Counted from the first letter of the stretch, positions 1 through 5,862 are shown. The stretch is 12,010 bases of DNA from Microcaldota archaeon (GCA_016217775.1 JACRGG010000050.1:1-12010), one strand, 5' to 3'. Notes: generated by a model not told the origin, from the letters alone. Made by a program: numbers and translations.

Positions 1-78
1 CAAACTCTCCTTGGCAAAAACAAGGCGATTAACGTGATTTTAGACGCGTTTTGCCACAAAAAAAATTTTTTACAATAA
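1..78 (+). CDS. Possible C-terminal end of a gene entering from the left edge
   Basis: From base 1 a frame stays open for 25 codons and ends at TAA (76-78). The peptide reads as a plausible protein end, with TLLGKNKAINVILDAF followed by a basic tail, and uses GCG, AAC and GAC codons like the sure genes nearby. The stop lies 8 bases from the end of the convergent gene at 87-701. Nothing in so short a piece identifies a family, and a chance open frame is possible. Confidence 0.35.
   Translation, partial: QTLLGKNKAINVILDAFCHKKNFLQ
56..72. terminator. A8T6 tract between convergent genes, possible two-way terminator
   Basis: A run of A followed by a run of T lies at the junction of two convergent frames. 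Read leftward it gives an uninterrupted T8 just after the stop of the 87-701 gene. Archaeal RNA polymerase terminates at T-rich tracts without needing a hairpin, so this is a reasonable stop for the leftward transcript. The assignment rests on composition and position only. Confidence 0.3.
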
Positions 79-86
79 CAAAAACC

Positions 87-701
87 CTAAAAAACCCAAT
101 TATTCAAACCTCTCTTAAGAGTTTTCATAGCGGTTCTTGCTTGTTCGGCTAAAACGCTTAAAGCCCCATAAGAGTGGCTTGCAAAATGCGGTTCTTCCTT
201 GCTAAACTGCCCAGAGGTTATCAGGTCAAGAAGGCGGCTATTGGCGGCGTGAAAACAATCGTACAACCGGCCGTTCCTCACGCCAAAGTCCATAGCGTCT
301 GAAAGCAGCGTGTTTTTCTTGCCTTGATTCTCTTTTTCGCCGTAGTTGTATTCGTCAACCAAGGACTCTTTTTTCAAAGTAAGGCCAGTAAGCGTGCTTT
401 GCAAAAGCAGTTTCTCCTCGTCAGTTTGCGCAATCCCTGACAAAATGCTTTCGTGAACGTGGCTAACCAGCTTTTCGTGCGATTTAAGCAAGCGGATGGC
501 GACGTTTTTTACCTCGCGGTCTTTCTTCAAGCGCATTGCCTCAAAATAGCCCGGAACGCACCTAAGCACAGTTACTATTCTGCTCAATTCCCCGAAAGAA
601 AGCTCACTGTCTTCCCCGCGGAAATGCTTTTCAAAAACTTTTTTCAGCCCGTTCTTGGCGCGCAAAGCTTCTTCTCGACGTCCCTTAATCCGTTCATCCA
701 A
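87..701 (-). CDS. Uncharacterised helical protein, 204 residues
   Basis: I do not recognise this protein. It is soluble, charged, apparently all-helical, with no signal peptide, membrane segment, metal-binding cysteine pairs or nucleotide-binding loop. The N-terminal 30 residues are strongly basic (repeated K/R), followed by alternating hydrophobic and charged helices. The start is a TTG at 701-699: a GAGGT ribosome site lies 9 bases upstream, and no ATG is placed as well. It begins 32 bases downstream of the tRNA-Arg gene on the same strand. The gap holds no clear promoter of its own, so tRNA and ORF may share a transcript. The full-length frame and good ribosome site support a real gene; function is unknown. 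Confidence 0.75.
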   Translation of the reverse strand: MDERIKGRREEALRAKNGLKKVFEKHFRGEDSELSFGELSRIVTVLRCVPGYFEAMRLKKDREVKNVAIRLLKSHEKLVSHVHESILSGIAQTDEEKLLLQSTLTGLTLKKESLVDEYNYGEKENQGKKNTLLSDAMDFGVRNGRLYDCFHAANSRLLDLITSGQFSKEEPHFASHSYGALSVLAEQARTAMKTLKRGLNNWVF

Positions 702-733
702 CAGGCAACTACCTCAAATGATTAAAAATAAAG

Positions 734-868
734 CGGGGCTACTGGGATTTTCGTTGGAATTTTCTTTTTCCGGTAATGCTTTTTCTTTCGAAAAGAAAAA
801 GAAATTATTTCGAACCCAGGTCTTCGGCTCCGCAAGCCAACATTCTGTCCAGACTATACTATAGCCCC
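734..868 (-). tRNA. tRNA-Arg (anticodon GCG) with an intron in the T-loop
   Basis: Read leftward, the acceptor arms GGGGCTA (868-862) and TAGCCCC (741-735) pair over 7 bp, with discriminator G at 734. The anticodon stem TTGGC (840-836)/GCCGA (828-824) encloses the loop TTGCGGA, giving anticodon GCG, which reads Arg CGC and CGT. T8, A14, G15, G18, G19, A21 and C48 are present at expected places. The T-stem CTGGG (819-815)/CCCAG (746-742) is perfect, but the T-loop TTCGAA|T is split by 61 bases. Removing them gives a 74-base tRNA. The D-stem is weak (one A-A mismatch, two G-T pairs). CCA is not encoded. CGC codons are very frequent in this window, so the tRNA should be needed. Confidence 0.92.
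748..808 (-). other. Noncanonical tRNA intron at position 59/60, bulge-helix-bulge bounded
   Basis: The 61-base insert falls between T-loop positions 59 (A809) and 60 (T747). Exon TTCG (814-811) pairs with intron CGAA (753-750), making a 4-bp central helix. The 3-base bulges are AAA (810-808) and AAT (749-747), and the perfect T-stem is the outer helix. Cutting after the second bulge base on each side restores a normal 7-base T-loop. This matches the archaeal tRNA-splicing endonuclease target on the outer side. On the inner side the helix is not directly stacked: a 12-bp stem with one bulged A (806-795 with 770-758) follows after a few unpaired bases. An alternative 10-bp hairpin (801-792 with 788-779) is also possible. 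Confidence 0.85.
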
Positions 869-890
869 AGCTAACAAAGTGAATGAATGG

Positions 891-899
891 AAATAAAAG
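891..899 (-). promoter_or_regulatory. TATA-like box for tRNA-Arg
   Basis: Read leftward, CTTTTATTT lies with its centre about 27 bases upstream of the tRNA 5' end (868). That is the usual archaeal TATA distance, and would start transcription at or next to the mature 5' end. Inferred from spacing and composition. Confidence 0.5.
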
Positions 900-942
900 A
901 GTGTTGAAAACAAAGCAAAGACAATAGGGTTAAAAACGATTG

Positions 943-948
943 TTTATA
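943..948 (+). promoter_or_regulatory. TATA-like box for the zinc-ribbon gene and downstream run
   Basis: TTTATA at 943-948 would place a start site near 970-975, about 35-40 bases before the ATG at 1010. It lies in the divergent gap between tRNA-Arg and the rightward cluster, which otherwise has no promoter candidate as good. Confidence 0.5.
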
Positions 949-1009
949 GATTGTAGTAGTCTGAAGACTATTTTGCGTTTGGTTTTAGTAAATTGGGTGA
1001 GAATAGAGT

Positions 1010-1159
1010 ATGGCAGTGTGTTCCAGTTGCGGCAGGAAAACAAGCGACTTCGTGCAATTCGAGTGCTCGGGTTGCGACAACTCGATAAACAGGTGCAAGG
1101 AATGCAAGTCCAACGAAATACCGTTCACTTGCGTAAAATGCGGGTTCAACGGCCCGTAA
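1010..1159 (+). CDS. 49-residue zinc-ribbon protein, predicted RNA-binding translation factor
   Basis: This small gene encodes four paired-cysteine knuckles in 49 residues: CSSC (4-7), CSGC (19-22), CKEC (30-33) and CVKC (41-44), several followed by G. This is the layout of the archaeal two-zinc-ribbon family (COG2888, HVO_2753-like), predicted to bind RNA in translation. It ends GFNGP, as members of the family commonly do. The ATG is set by a GGGTGA ribosome site 9 bases upstream. In many archaea this gene sits beside the aEF1B gene; here RibL lies between them, 53 bases downstream. The family match is strong from cysteine spacing and length; its molecular role is only predicted. Confidence 0.88.
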   Translation: MAVCSSCGRKTSDFVQFECSGCDNSINRCKECKSNEIPFTCVKCGFNGP

Positions 1160-1212
1160 GAAAGCAACTAAACTTTTTTTAGCAAAACAAGAACGCGCGG
1201 GCGGATAGCATC

Positions 1213-1671
1213 ATGACGGTAATGGCTTTTGGCTGCTTTGACCTATTGCACCCAGGGCACTTGGCGTACTTAAAACAAGCCAAGAAGATTGCTGGCAAAG
1301 AAAAGCTGGTTATCGTAATCGGCCGCGACAAGATAATGCGCGAGAGCGGCAAGAAGCCTCTTTTTAACGAAAACGAGCGCCGCGAGATAATCGGCTCATT
1401 GAAATTCGTTGACGAGGCGATACTCGGCGACTTGGTTGACAAATTGTCCGCAGTCAAAAAATACAAGCCTACTAAAATAATCTTGGGATACGACCAGCAA
1501 GCCGGGTGGCTGTTGAAAAACGATGTGATTAAGGACGATTTGCTGATTGAAAAAGAGTTGAAAAAACGCGGCTTGAACGCGCGCGTAATCCGATTAAAGC
1601 CGTTTAAAAAACACAAGTATAAAAGCACTAAAATCAAGTTAAAGGCAGTGCGCCACCACAAGACGTGCTAG
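1213..1671 (+). CDS. ribL: Archaeal FAD synthase (FMN cytidylyl/adenylyltransferase family)
   Basis: The 152-residue protein is a single nucleotidyltransferase domain. The N-terminus has FGCFDLLHPGH (6-16) with the catalytic HPGH, and LGYDQ (91-95) follows. The basic KYKSTKIK near 135-142 stands in place of the usual ISTTxI-like loop. Length and layout fit the archaeal RibL group, which makes FAD from FMN and ATP, rather than bacterial bifunctional RibF. Glycerol-3-phosphate cytidylyltransferases share the fold, so the substrate is inferred. The usual GTFD is GCFD here, and the chain ends in a histidine-rich tail with a final Cys. The ATG at 1213 puts the beta strand and HPGH at family-typical spacing; the ribosome site (GGGCGGAT) is weak. 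It lies in a rightward run with translation genes. Confidence 0.85.
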   Translation: MTVMAFGCFDLLHPGHLAYLKQAKKIAGKEKLVIVIGRDKIMRESGKKPLFNENERREIIGSLKFVDEAILGDLVDKLSAVKKYKPTKIILGYDQQAGWLLKNDVIKDDLLIEKELKKRGLNARVIRLKPFKKHKYKSTKIKLKAVRHHKTC

Positions 1672-1709
1672 GCGCAGTGAAAGAAAACGCTTAAATGGAG
1701 TTGAAGAAG

Positions 1710-1958
1710 ATGGGAAAGGTAATGACGGTTCTGAAAGTGTTTCCTAAAGAGGAGTACGATGTGGCAAAGCTCTCGGACAACGTTTCTAAAATAAAGGGCT
1801 GCGTGAAGTCAAGCGTTGAGGACTACGTTTTCGGCCAGAAAATCGTGAAGGCTTCCTTCGTGTGCGAGGACTCGGAGGGAGTGGACTTCGAGGAGTTGGC
1901 GAAAGCCGTTGAGGGCGCGAGCGAAGTGCAAGTTGATGAAGTCGGGCTAATCAGTTGA
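1710..1958 (+). CDS. Elongation factor 1-beta (aEF1B), nucleotide exchange factor
   Basis: This 82-residue protein matches archaeal EF1-beta, which exchanges GDP for GTP on the aminoacyl-tRNA carrier aEF1A. It starts MGKVMTVLKVFPK, has VFGQKIVKASFVCED in the middle (family: xFGLKAL), and ends VQVDEVGLIS, matching the family's VEVxDVGR-type close. It is a little shorter than the usual 85-90 residues. I chose the ATG at 1710 rather than the in-frame ATG at 1695, because GGAG (1697-1700) sits 9 bases ahead of 1710 and the family normally begins MGxV. It lies 38 bases after ribL and 30 before the MazG-like gene, in one rightward transcription unit. Confidence 0.9.
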   Translation: MGKVMTVLKVFPKEEYDVAKLSDNVSKIKGCVKSSVEDYVFGQKIVKASFVCEDSEGVDFEELAKAVEGASEVQVDEVGLIS

Positions 1959-1988
1959 AAAAAAACGCGGTTTTTAAGGGTTGTTGAA

Positions 1989-2357
1989 TTGGACGACAAG
2001 AGCACGACGGTTGAGCAATTGCGCGAGAAGGCACTGGCGTTTAGGGACGCGCGCGACTGGAAGCAATTCCACAATATGAAGGACTTAAGCATAGACTTGG
2101 CTTTGGAAGCCGCGGAGCTGATGGAGCCGTTTAGGTTCAAAACCGAAAAGCAAGTAAGCGAGATAACCAACGACGAAAAAAAGCGCGAGTACATCAAGGA
2201 CGAACTAAGCGACATCTTGTACGCCCTGCTTTTGTGCGCGAACGAAATGAACTTGGACTTAGCGCGGGCATTCGAGGAAAAGCTAGAGAAGCTTGAAAAA
2301 AAATACCCCGTAGAAAAATCTAGGGGAAAAAACCCGAAGTGGAACGAGTATGAATAG
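1989..2357 (+). CDS. MazG-like nucleotide pyrophosphohydrolase (dCTPase-like)
   Basis: This 122-residue all-helical protein hydrolyses nucleoside triphosphates to monophosphate and pyrophosphate, to judge from its family (XTP3TPA/RS21-C6 dCTPase type). The Mg-binding motifs are visible: E40xxE43 in the first helix and E72xxD75 in KDELSDILY. The segment RDWKQFHNMKDLSIDLA matches the substrate-facing WxQFH of dCTPases, and KKYPVEKSRGKNPKW is the typical tail. The start is TTG (1989), with AAGGG about 8 bases upstream; no ATG lies before the conserved region. Its stop TAG lies inside the aminotransferase start (8-base overlap ATGAATAG), so the two are probably translationally coupled. Likely role: cleaning non-standard or excess dNTPs; the exact substrate is unknown. 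Confidence 0.87.
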   Translation: MDDKSTTVEQLREKALAFRDARDWKQFHNMKDLSIDLALEAAELMEPFRFKTEKQVSEITNDEKKREYIKDELSDILYALLLCANEMNLDLARAFEEKLEKLEKKYPVEKSRGKNPKWNEYE

Positions 2358-3513
2358 CTGGTTGAGTGCGAGAATGGATGATTTAAAGCCCAGCGCGACG
2401 CTTGCGTTAAACGCGCGCGTGCGGAAATTGCGGGCGGATGGAAGGAAAATCATCGACTTGGGGATTGGCGAACCCGATTTTGACACGCCCGCTGCGGTCA
2501 AGGAGGCAGGCAAGCGCGCGATTGACGAAAACAAGTCGCATTACACCCCGTCTGCGGGAACTCTAGAGTTAAGAAAAGCGATTTGCGCAAAGTTTTCGCG
2601 CGAAAACAACTTGGATTACGCGATTGACGCCGTTATGGCGTCCAACGGCGCGAAGCAAGTCTTGTACAACTTGTTTATGGCAACGTTAAGCGCGGGGGAC
2701 GAAGTGATTGTCTTGCTGCCTTACTGGTTTACTTACGCGGACCAAATCAAGCTGGCTGGCGGGAAACCGGTTTTCGTGCAGTCGAAAGAGGATTTTCAGC
2801 CCGACTTGAATAAAATCCGCGCCGCGGTAACTGGCAGGACTAGAATGATAGTATTGAATTCCCCAAGCAACCCGTGCGGAGTTGTTTACTCGCGCGAGGC
2901 ACTAATCGAAATCGGGGAGTTGGCTGTGGAAAAAAACTTTTTGATTGCATCAGACGAGGTTTACGAAAAAATCGTTTACCCACCCGCAGTCCATCATTCC
3001 ATTGCGGCACTCGACAAGAGGTTTTTTGACAGGACGATTACCATTAACGCGTTGAGCAAAAGCCACGCGATGACGGGGTGGAGGCTTGGCTACGTTGGCG
3101 GGCCGAGGGAAGTAATCAAGGCGATGGACGACATCCAGGGCCAAACCACGAGCAACCCCAGCTCGATTACGCAAGGAGCGGCGGTTGAGGCGCTAGCCAA
3201 CGAGCAGCCGGAAATTCCGTTAATGGTCAAGGAGTTTGCGCAAAGGCGGGAATTGGTTTGCGCGGCACTGGAGAAAATGGGCGTGAAAGTAGTCAAGCCA
3301 AGCGGGGCGTTCTACGTTTTCGCGGACTTCTCGCCGTTCTTTAACGGGGTTTCGGACTCGGTTGGGTTCTGCGAATTCCTGTTGGAAAAAGCCGGCGTTG
3401 CGCTCGTTCCCGGAAATCCTTTTGGGATGCCAAATTACGCGCGAGTCAGCTTCGCGTCAAGCAGGCAAAACTTGGCGCAGGCAATGGACGCTGTTGCCGC
3501 GGCAGTAAGGTAA
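2350..3513 (+). CDS. Class I PLP aminotransferase, probable aspartate aminotransferase
   Basis: The 387-residue protein is a fold-type I aminotransferase of the AspC/AspB Ib group, moving amino groups between aspartate and 2-oxoglutarate or similar pairs. Visible motifs: LGIGEPDFDTP (37-47), YTPSAGTLELR (65-75), SNGAKQ (98-103), SPSNPCG (171-177, Asn174 near PLP), SDEVYE (201-206, Asp202 to the pyridine N), NALSKSHAMTGWRLGY with Lys237 as Schiff-base lysine, and NYARVSF near the C-terminus carrying the substrate carboxylate Arg. The first ATG gives a family-length N-terminus before KPSATLAL. It overlaps the MazG-like gene by 8 bases. Substrate choice within the family (Asp, aromatic, Ala) cannot be settled by motifs. 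Confidence 0.93.
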   Translation: MNSWLSARMDDLKPSATLALNARVRKLRADGRKIIDLGIGEPDFDTPAAVKEAGKRAIDENKSHYTPSAGTLELRKAICAKFSRENNLDYAIDAVMASNGAKQVLYNLFMATLSAGDEVIVLLPYWFTYADQIKLAGGKPVFVQSKEDFQPDLNKIRAAVTGRTRMIVLNSPSNPCGVVYSREALIEIGELAVEKNFLIASDEVYEKIVYPPAVHHSIAALDKRFFDRTITINALSKSHAMTGWRLGYVGGPREVIKAMDDIQGQTTSNPSSITQGAAVEALANEQPEIPLMVKEFAQRRELVCAALEKMGVKVVKPSGAFYVFADFSPFFNGVSDSVGFCEFLLEKAGVALVPGNPFGMPNYARVSFASSRQNLAQAMDAVAAAVR

Positions 3514-3616
3514 TCCCCCCTATGCTCGCCTGCCCGCCGGGAAAAGGGTTAAGAAAGAAGGCCGCGTTAAACAAACTTGTTTTAATCCAAAAAAAATTTG
3601 GGCGCGGTTTTTGCTT

Positions 3617-4720
3617 ATGAAGATACTCCACGAGATAATCCTCATTACAGTCGCGGTCGCCATAGCGATTGCGGTAGCGTCCGGCACGCTCTTGCTTGAG
3701 GAGGAGAAGAAAATCATTTCGTCGAGCACGCGAGGGCAAGTCCGGCAAATGGCGGGCTACGCGTACGAAGCCGTGGACGTGTACTTCTCCTCGGCAAAAG
3801 ACTCCGTCGAGGTCCTAGCGCAGGACCACGAAATACTGGACGCGCTGCGCGACGAGACGGTCGAGGCGCTGGAAAAAGCGTCGGTTGAAATGACAGGAGT
3901 GGAGTTAAACAGCGCGGTAATCGAGAACGTGGGATTGCACAACGACAAGGGAGTCGTGCTGGCGGCAAGCGAAGGAGCCAAGGCGATAGTGGGCCGCGAC
4001 TTGTCGGACCGAAATTACTACAAGCAGATTATTTCAACCAAAAAAACGGTTGTCTCCGAAGCGATTGCAAGCAGCTTGTCGAACAAGTCGGTGCTGGTCG
4101 CCGCGGCGCCCGCGTTTTACGAAGGGAAGATAATCGGGTACGCGGTGGGGGCGATTGACTTAAGCGACTTGAAGAAGAGGCTGTCCGCGCTAGAGGACGA
4201 CGAGGCGGACGTTATTTTGCTCGACTCGCTTGGAAACAATTTCCTGGACACGAGAAAAGCCGGCATAAGCATCACTACCCCGACCATCGAGGGGGATAGG
4301 ATAGGCTTTCAAGTGCTGCGGGAATTGGAGAAAAACTCGAGCGGGTTTTTGGAGCTCTCGGACGAGAGCGGGAAAAAGTTTCAGGTTAGCTTCAGGAAGC
4401 TCGATTACGCGACCGTGGTGATAATCCACTCGCAAGCGCAATTAGACAAGCTCATTGCCGAGTTGTTCTCGCTCATACTCGTCGGCGCGGTTACTTCCGC
4501 GCTTTTGGCGGTGCTGCTTATAGTCGTCACGGTCAGGCGCCTGACCGGGCACATTGAGAGCATCACGCAGACGATTGAAGACATTTCAAAGGGAAAGCTC
4601 GACACGAGGATAGACCCGAAACTGCTCAAGCGCGACGACGAGCTAGGGGAATTGGCGCGAGCGTTCGACCGCACCATAGTAAGCTTAAAGCTCTCGATGA
4701 AAGACAAGCCGAAGGATTGA
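3617..4720 (+). CDS. Membrane Cache-HAMP sensor protein lacking an output domain
   Basis: This 367-residue protein has an N-terminal membrane helix (about 7-27), an extracytoplasmic region (about 30-280), a second membrane helix (about 283-306) and a HAMP linker (about 307-357). The outer region looks like a double Cache domain: GRDLSDRNYYKQII, VLVAAAPAF and GYAVGAIDLS are typical of the ligand-binding module, and VILLDSLGNNFLDT opens a second one. HAMP shows ISKGKLDTRI and DELGELARAFD. The chain stops about ten residues after HAMP, with no kinase, methyl-accepting, cyclase or response domain. I use the ATG at 3617, two codons after a TTG at 3611; the ribosome site is weak. No chemotaxis genes are visible nearby. 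The ligand is unknown. Confidence 0.85.
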   Translation: MKILHEIILITVAVAIAIAVASGTLLLEEEKKIISSSTRGQVRQMAGYAYEAVDVYFSSAKDSVEVLAQDHEILDALRDETVEALEKASVEMTGVELNSAVIENVGLHNDKGVVLAASEGAKAIVGRDLSDRNYYKQIISTKKTVVSEAIASSLSNKSVLVAAAPAFYEGKIIGYAVGAIDLSDLKKRLSALEDDEADVILLDSLGNNFLDTRKAGISITTPTIEGDRIGFQVLRELEKNSSGFLELSDESGKKFQVSFRKLDYATVVIIHSQAQLDKLIAELFSLILVGAVTSALLAVLLIVVTVRRLTGHIESITQTIEDISKGKLDTRIDPKLLKRDDELGELARAFDRTIVSLKLSMKDKPKD

Positions 4721-4747
4721 AGGCAAAAATAAATTAGATTCGCCGCG

Positions 4748-4762
4748 GCTTGCTAAGCAAGC
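4748..4762. terminator. Hairpin at the convergent junction of sensor gene and vapC
   Basis: GCTTGC (4748-4753) and GCAAGC (4757-4762) form a 6-bp stem with a 3-base loop. It sits across the vapC stop codon, 28 bases beyond the end of the rightward sensor gene. It could end both transcripts or protect their 3' ends. No strong T-run follows, so terminator function is a guess from position. Confidence 0.25.
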
Positions 4763-5181
4763 GCTTTCTTGAACGGATTGATTGTCTTCAATCCGAGGCT
4801 TTGAAAATCCTTTTCGTTCTCGGTAATAATCGTATCCAAACCGTTTTCAGCCATTGTGGCGGCAATCAGCGCGTCCCAAAAGCGCTTGCTGCTCCCGCAA
4901 TTTCTGGCCGCAGAGAGAATTGCGGAAAACGAGTAGGAAAGCTTGATGAACTGCTCGGACTGCAGCATATCGCGAGCCATCCGCTCAAGGCTTTCCGAAT
5001 CCAAGTACCCGCGTTTTGTCGAAACGAAAAGAAACTCTGCGAGGACCTGGTTGGACAATACTAATTCTGATTCGCCGGAGAAAGCATCGCTAACTAGCTT
5101 TGATGCAACCAAATTTTTGTCCTTGGACGCGTAATCAACTGCGTAAACCAAGATGTTAGTGTCAACGAAGCAAGTCGGCAT
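4753..5181 (-). CDS. vapC: PIN-domain ribonuclease toxin, VapC-like
   Basis: The 142-residue protein is a PIN-domain RNase. FVDTNILVY at the N-terminus supplies Asp7, AEF gives Glu49, FWDALIAATM gives Asp103, and TENEKDF (120-126) supplies the last acidic residues including Asp125. These are the four acidic positions that bind Mg/Mn in VapC toxins. The ATG at 5181 is chosen because GAGGGA lies 8 bases upstream and FVDTN should be at the extreme N-terminus; a longer frame to 5253 is rejected. It overlaps the antitoxin gene by 20 bases, the usual translational coupling of such pairs. Its target RNA is unknown; VapC family members cut tRNA or rRNA. Confidence 0.88.
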   Translation of the reverse strand: MPTCFVDTNILVYAVDYASKDKNLVASKLVSDAFSGESELVLSNQVLAEFLFVSTKRGYLDSESLERMARDMLQSEQFIKLSYSFSAILSAARNCGSSKRFWDALIAATMAENGLDTIITENEKDFQSLGLKTINPFKKALA

Positions 5182-5425
5182 AAATCTCTTCCCTCGAAAA
5201 AGGCTTTGAAGGCTTGCCTGCGTACGAACGCGCTTTTTCCCGGCAGCTGGCAAGAAAATCTATTGATTTCTGAAATTTTTTGCTGTCCTTATTCATTTCC
5301 CCTACAAAAGCGTCTTTAACCGCCTTGCCTAGGCTGCCCTTGCGCGCGCCGTACTTGGCTTTGGCAAACCGCCTGAACCGCCTTGAAACGCCTTCGTCAA
5401 TGTTTACGGTCATAGTAACCATCAT
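5162..5425 (-). CDS. vapB: VapB-like antitoxin with ribbon-helix-helix N-terminus
   Basis: The 87-residue protein (or 83 if the ATG at 5413 is used) has an N-terminal strand MTVNIDEGVSRRF followed by helices AKAKYGARKGSLGKAVKDAF, a ribbon-helix-helix pattern for DNA binding. Its tail KPFSREEIYADLLR is the toxin-wrapping type common in archaeal VapB proteins. The gene overlaps vapC by 20 bases. Three in-frame ATGs (5425, 5422, 5413) are close together: the RHH strand favours 5413, whereas AAGGT (5430-5426) abuts the first ATG, so the start is not settled. A 12-bp palindrome on the promoter upstream fits autorepression by the pair. Confidence 0.8.
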   Translation of the reverse strand: MMVTMTVNIDEGVSRRFRRFAKAKYGARKGSLGKAVKDAFVGEMNKDSKKFQKSIDFLASCREKARSYAGKPSKPFSREEIYADLLR

Positions 5426-5454
5426 ACCTTAATCCAATTAATTTAGGTTTTCAA

Positions 5455-5466
5455 ACATTTAAATGT
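5455..5466. promoter_or_regulatory. 12-bp palindrome overlapping the vapBC TATA region, candidate operator
   Basis: ACATTTAAATGT is a perfect 12-bp inverted repeat, 30 bases upstream of the first vapB ATG. Its centre TTTAAA can act as the leftward TATA element, giving a start near 5434 and a very short leader. Binding of VapB or VapBC here would block TBP, in line with the autorepression known for toxin-antitoxin operons. The palindrome is seen; operator function is inferred. Confidence 0.5.
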
Positions 5467-5512
5467 ATTGTTTTGTAAATGTTTTATCATTGGAGTGCGT
5501 TTTGCCATTTGG

Positions 5513-5779
5513 CTACTCCTCAAACGACTGCCATAAGCTGCGCTTGGACTGCATTTGCTCGCGGGCTAGGCTGGTTAGGCTCATACTTAACTGCAGGGCT
5601 TCCGCCGGGCTTAATTTGAATCCGATTGAGCCAATCGTGTTGGTCAACCGCAGGGTTATCAGGCCGTCCCTGGGGTAGCCCTTGACTAATTGAGGCGGGG
5701 CGCTTTCAAGCCGCACGCTCGTGCGGTGCATTTCGCCTTTCTCGTCCTTGTACCAGTGCGTTATCTCTTCGTCAATCAT
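5513..5779 (-). CDS. Uncharacterised 88-residue protein
   Basis: I do not recognise the family. The first 35 residues are polar and charged (EEITHWYKDEKGEMHRTS), then alternating strand-like segments follow: GLITLRLTNTIGSIGFKLS. An amphipathic helix, PAEALQLSMSLTSLAREQM, ends the fold. This beta-then-helix layout resembles small archaeal proteins often annotated as hypothetical; no catalytic or metal motif stands out. The ATG at 5779 is preceded by a strong GGGAGGTG, but 13 bases away, with a small hairpin between, so translation may be controlled. It lies 87 bases upstream of vapBC on the same strand but is separated by the vapBC promoter. Confidence 0.75.
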   Translation of the reverse strand: MIDEEITHWYKDEKGEMHRTSVRLESAPPQLVKGYPRDGLITLRLTNTIGSIGFKLSPAEALQLSMSLTSLAREQMQSKRSLWQSFEE

Positions 5780-5782
5780 AAC

Positions 5783-5862
5783 GGTGCGTTGGCACCTCCC
5801 TGATTTACTGCCGAAGGGACAATCAGTTCAAAGCACCCGTGAAGCCGTATTGAACCGGCTTC
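5783..5862 (-). promoter_or_regulatory. Structured 5' leader with three hairpins before the 88-residue gene
   Basis: Reading leftward, three inverted repeats follow one another. The first has 7-bp arms at 5862-5856 and 5847-5841 with an 8-base loop. The second has 6-bp arms at 5826-5821 and 5805-5800 with a 15-base loop. The third has 5-bp arms at 5796-5792 and 5787-5783 with a 4-base loop. The ribosome site GGGAGGTG overlaps the base of hairpins 2 and 3, and the ATG is 4 bases past hairpin 3. This could be an autoregulatory or ligand-sensing leader. No known riboswitch core is recognised. Confidence 0.45.

Noticed and set aside
453..725. Rightward open frame of 90 codons over the 204-residue gene
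   Set aside because: It is antisense to a frame with a good start and ribosome site, and its peptide has no family-like pattern.
779..801. Stem of 10 bp near 790 as a stand-alone terminator
   Set aside because: It lies inside the tRNA intron, whose boundaries are fixed by exon pairing, so it is better read as intron structure.
1179..1661. Leftward open frame of 160 codons opposite ribL
   Set aside because: The opposite strand encodes a clear nucleotidyltransferase with HPGH; this is its antisense shadow.
3588..3602. CCAAA...TTTGG inverted repeat upstream of the Cache-HAMP gene
   Set aside because: Only 5-bp arms around an A-run; could be chance in an AT-rich gap, and no link to a promoter position is convincing.
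3514..3616. Possible small gene or RNA between aminotransferase and sensor gene
   Set aside because: No frame with a ribosome site, no tRNA-like pairing and no C/D box motifs were seen; it is treated as an ordinary promoter gap.
5182..5253. Longer vapC with 24 more residues
   Set aside because: It runs through vapB in another frame, and GAGGGA is placed for the ATG at 5181; PIN domains start at the FVDTN strand.
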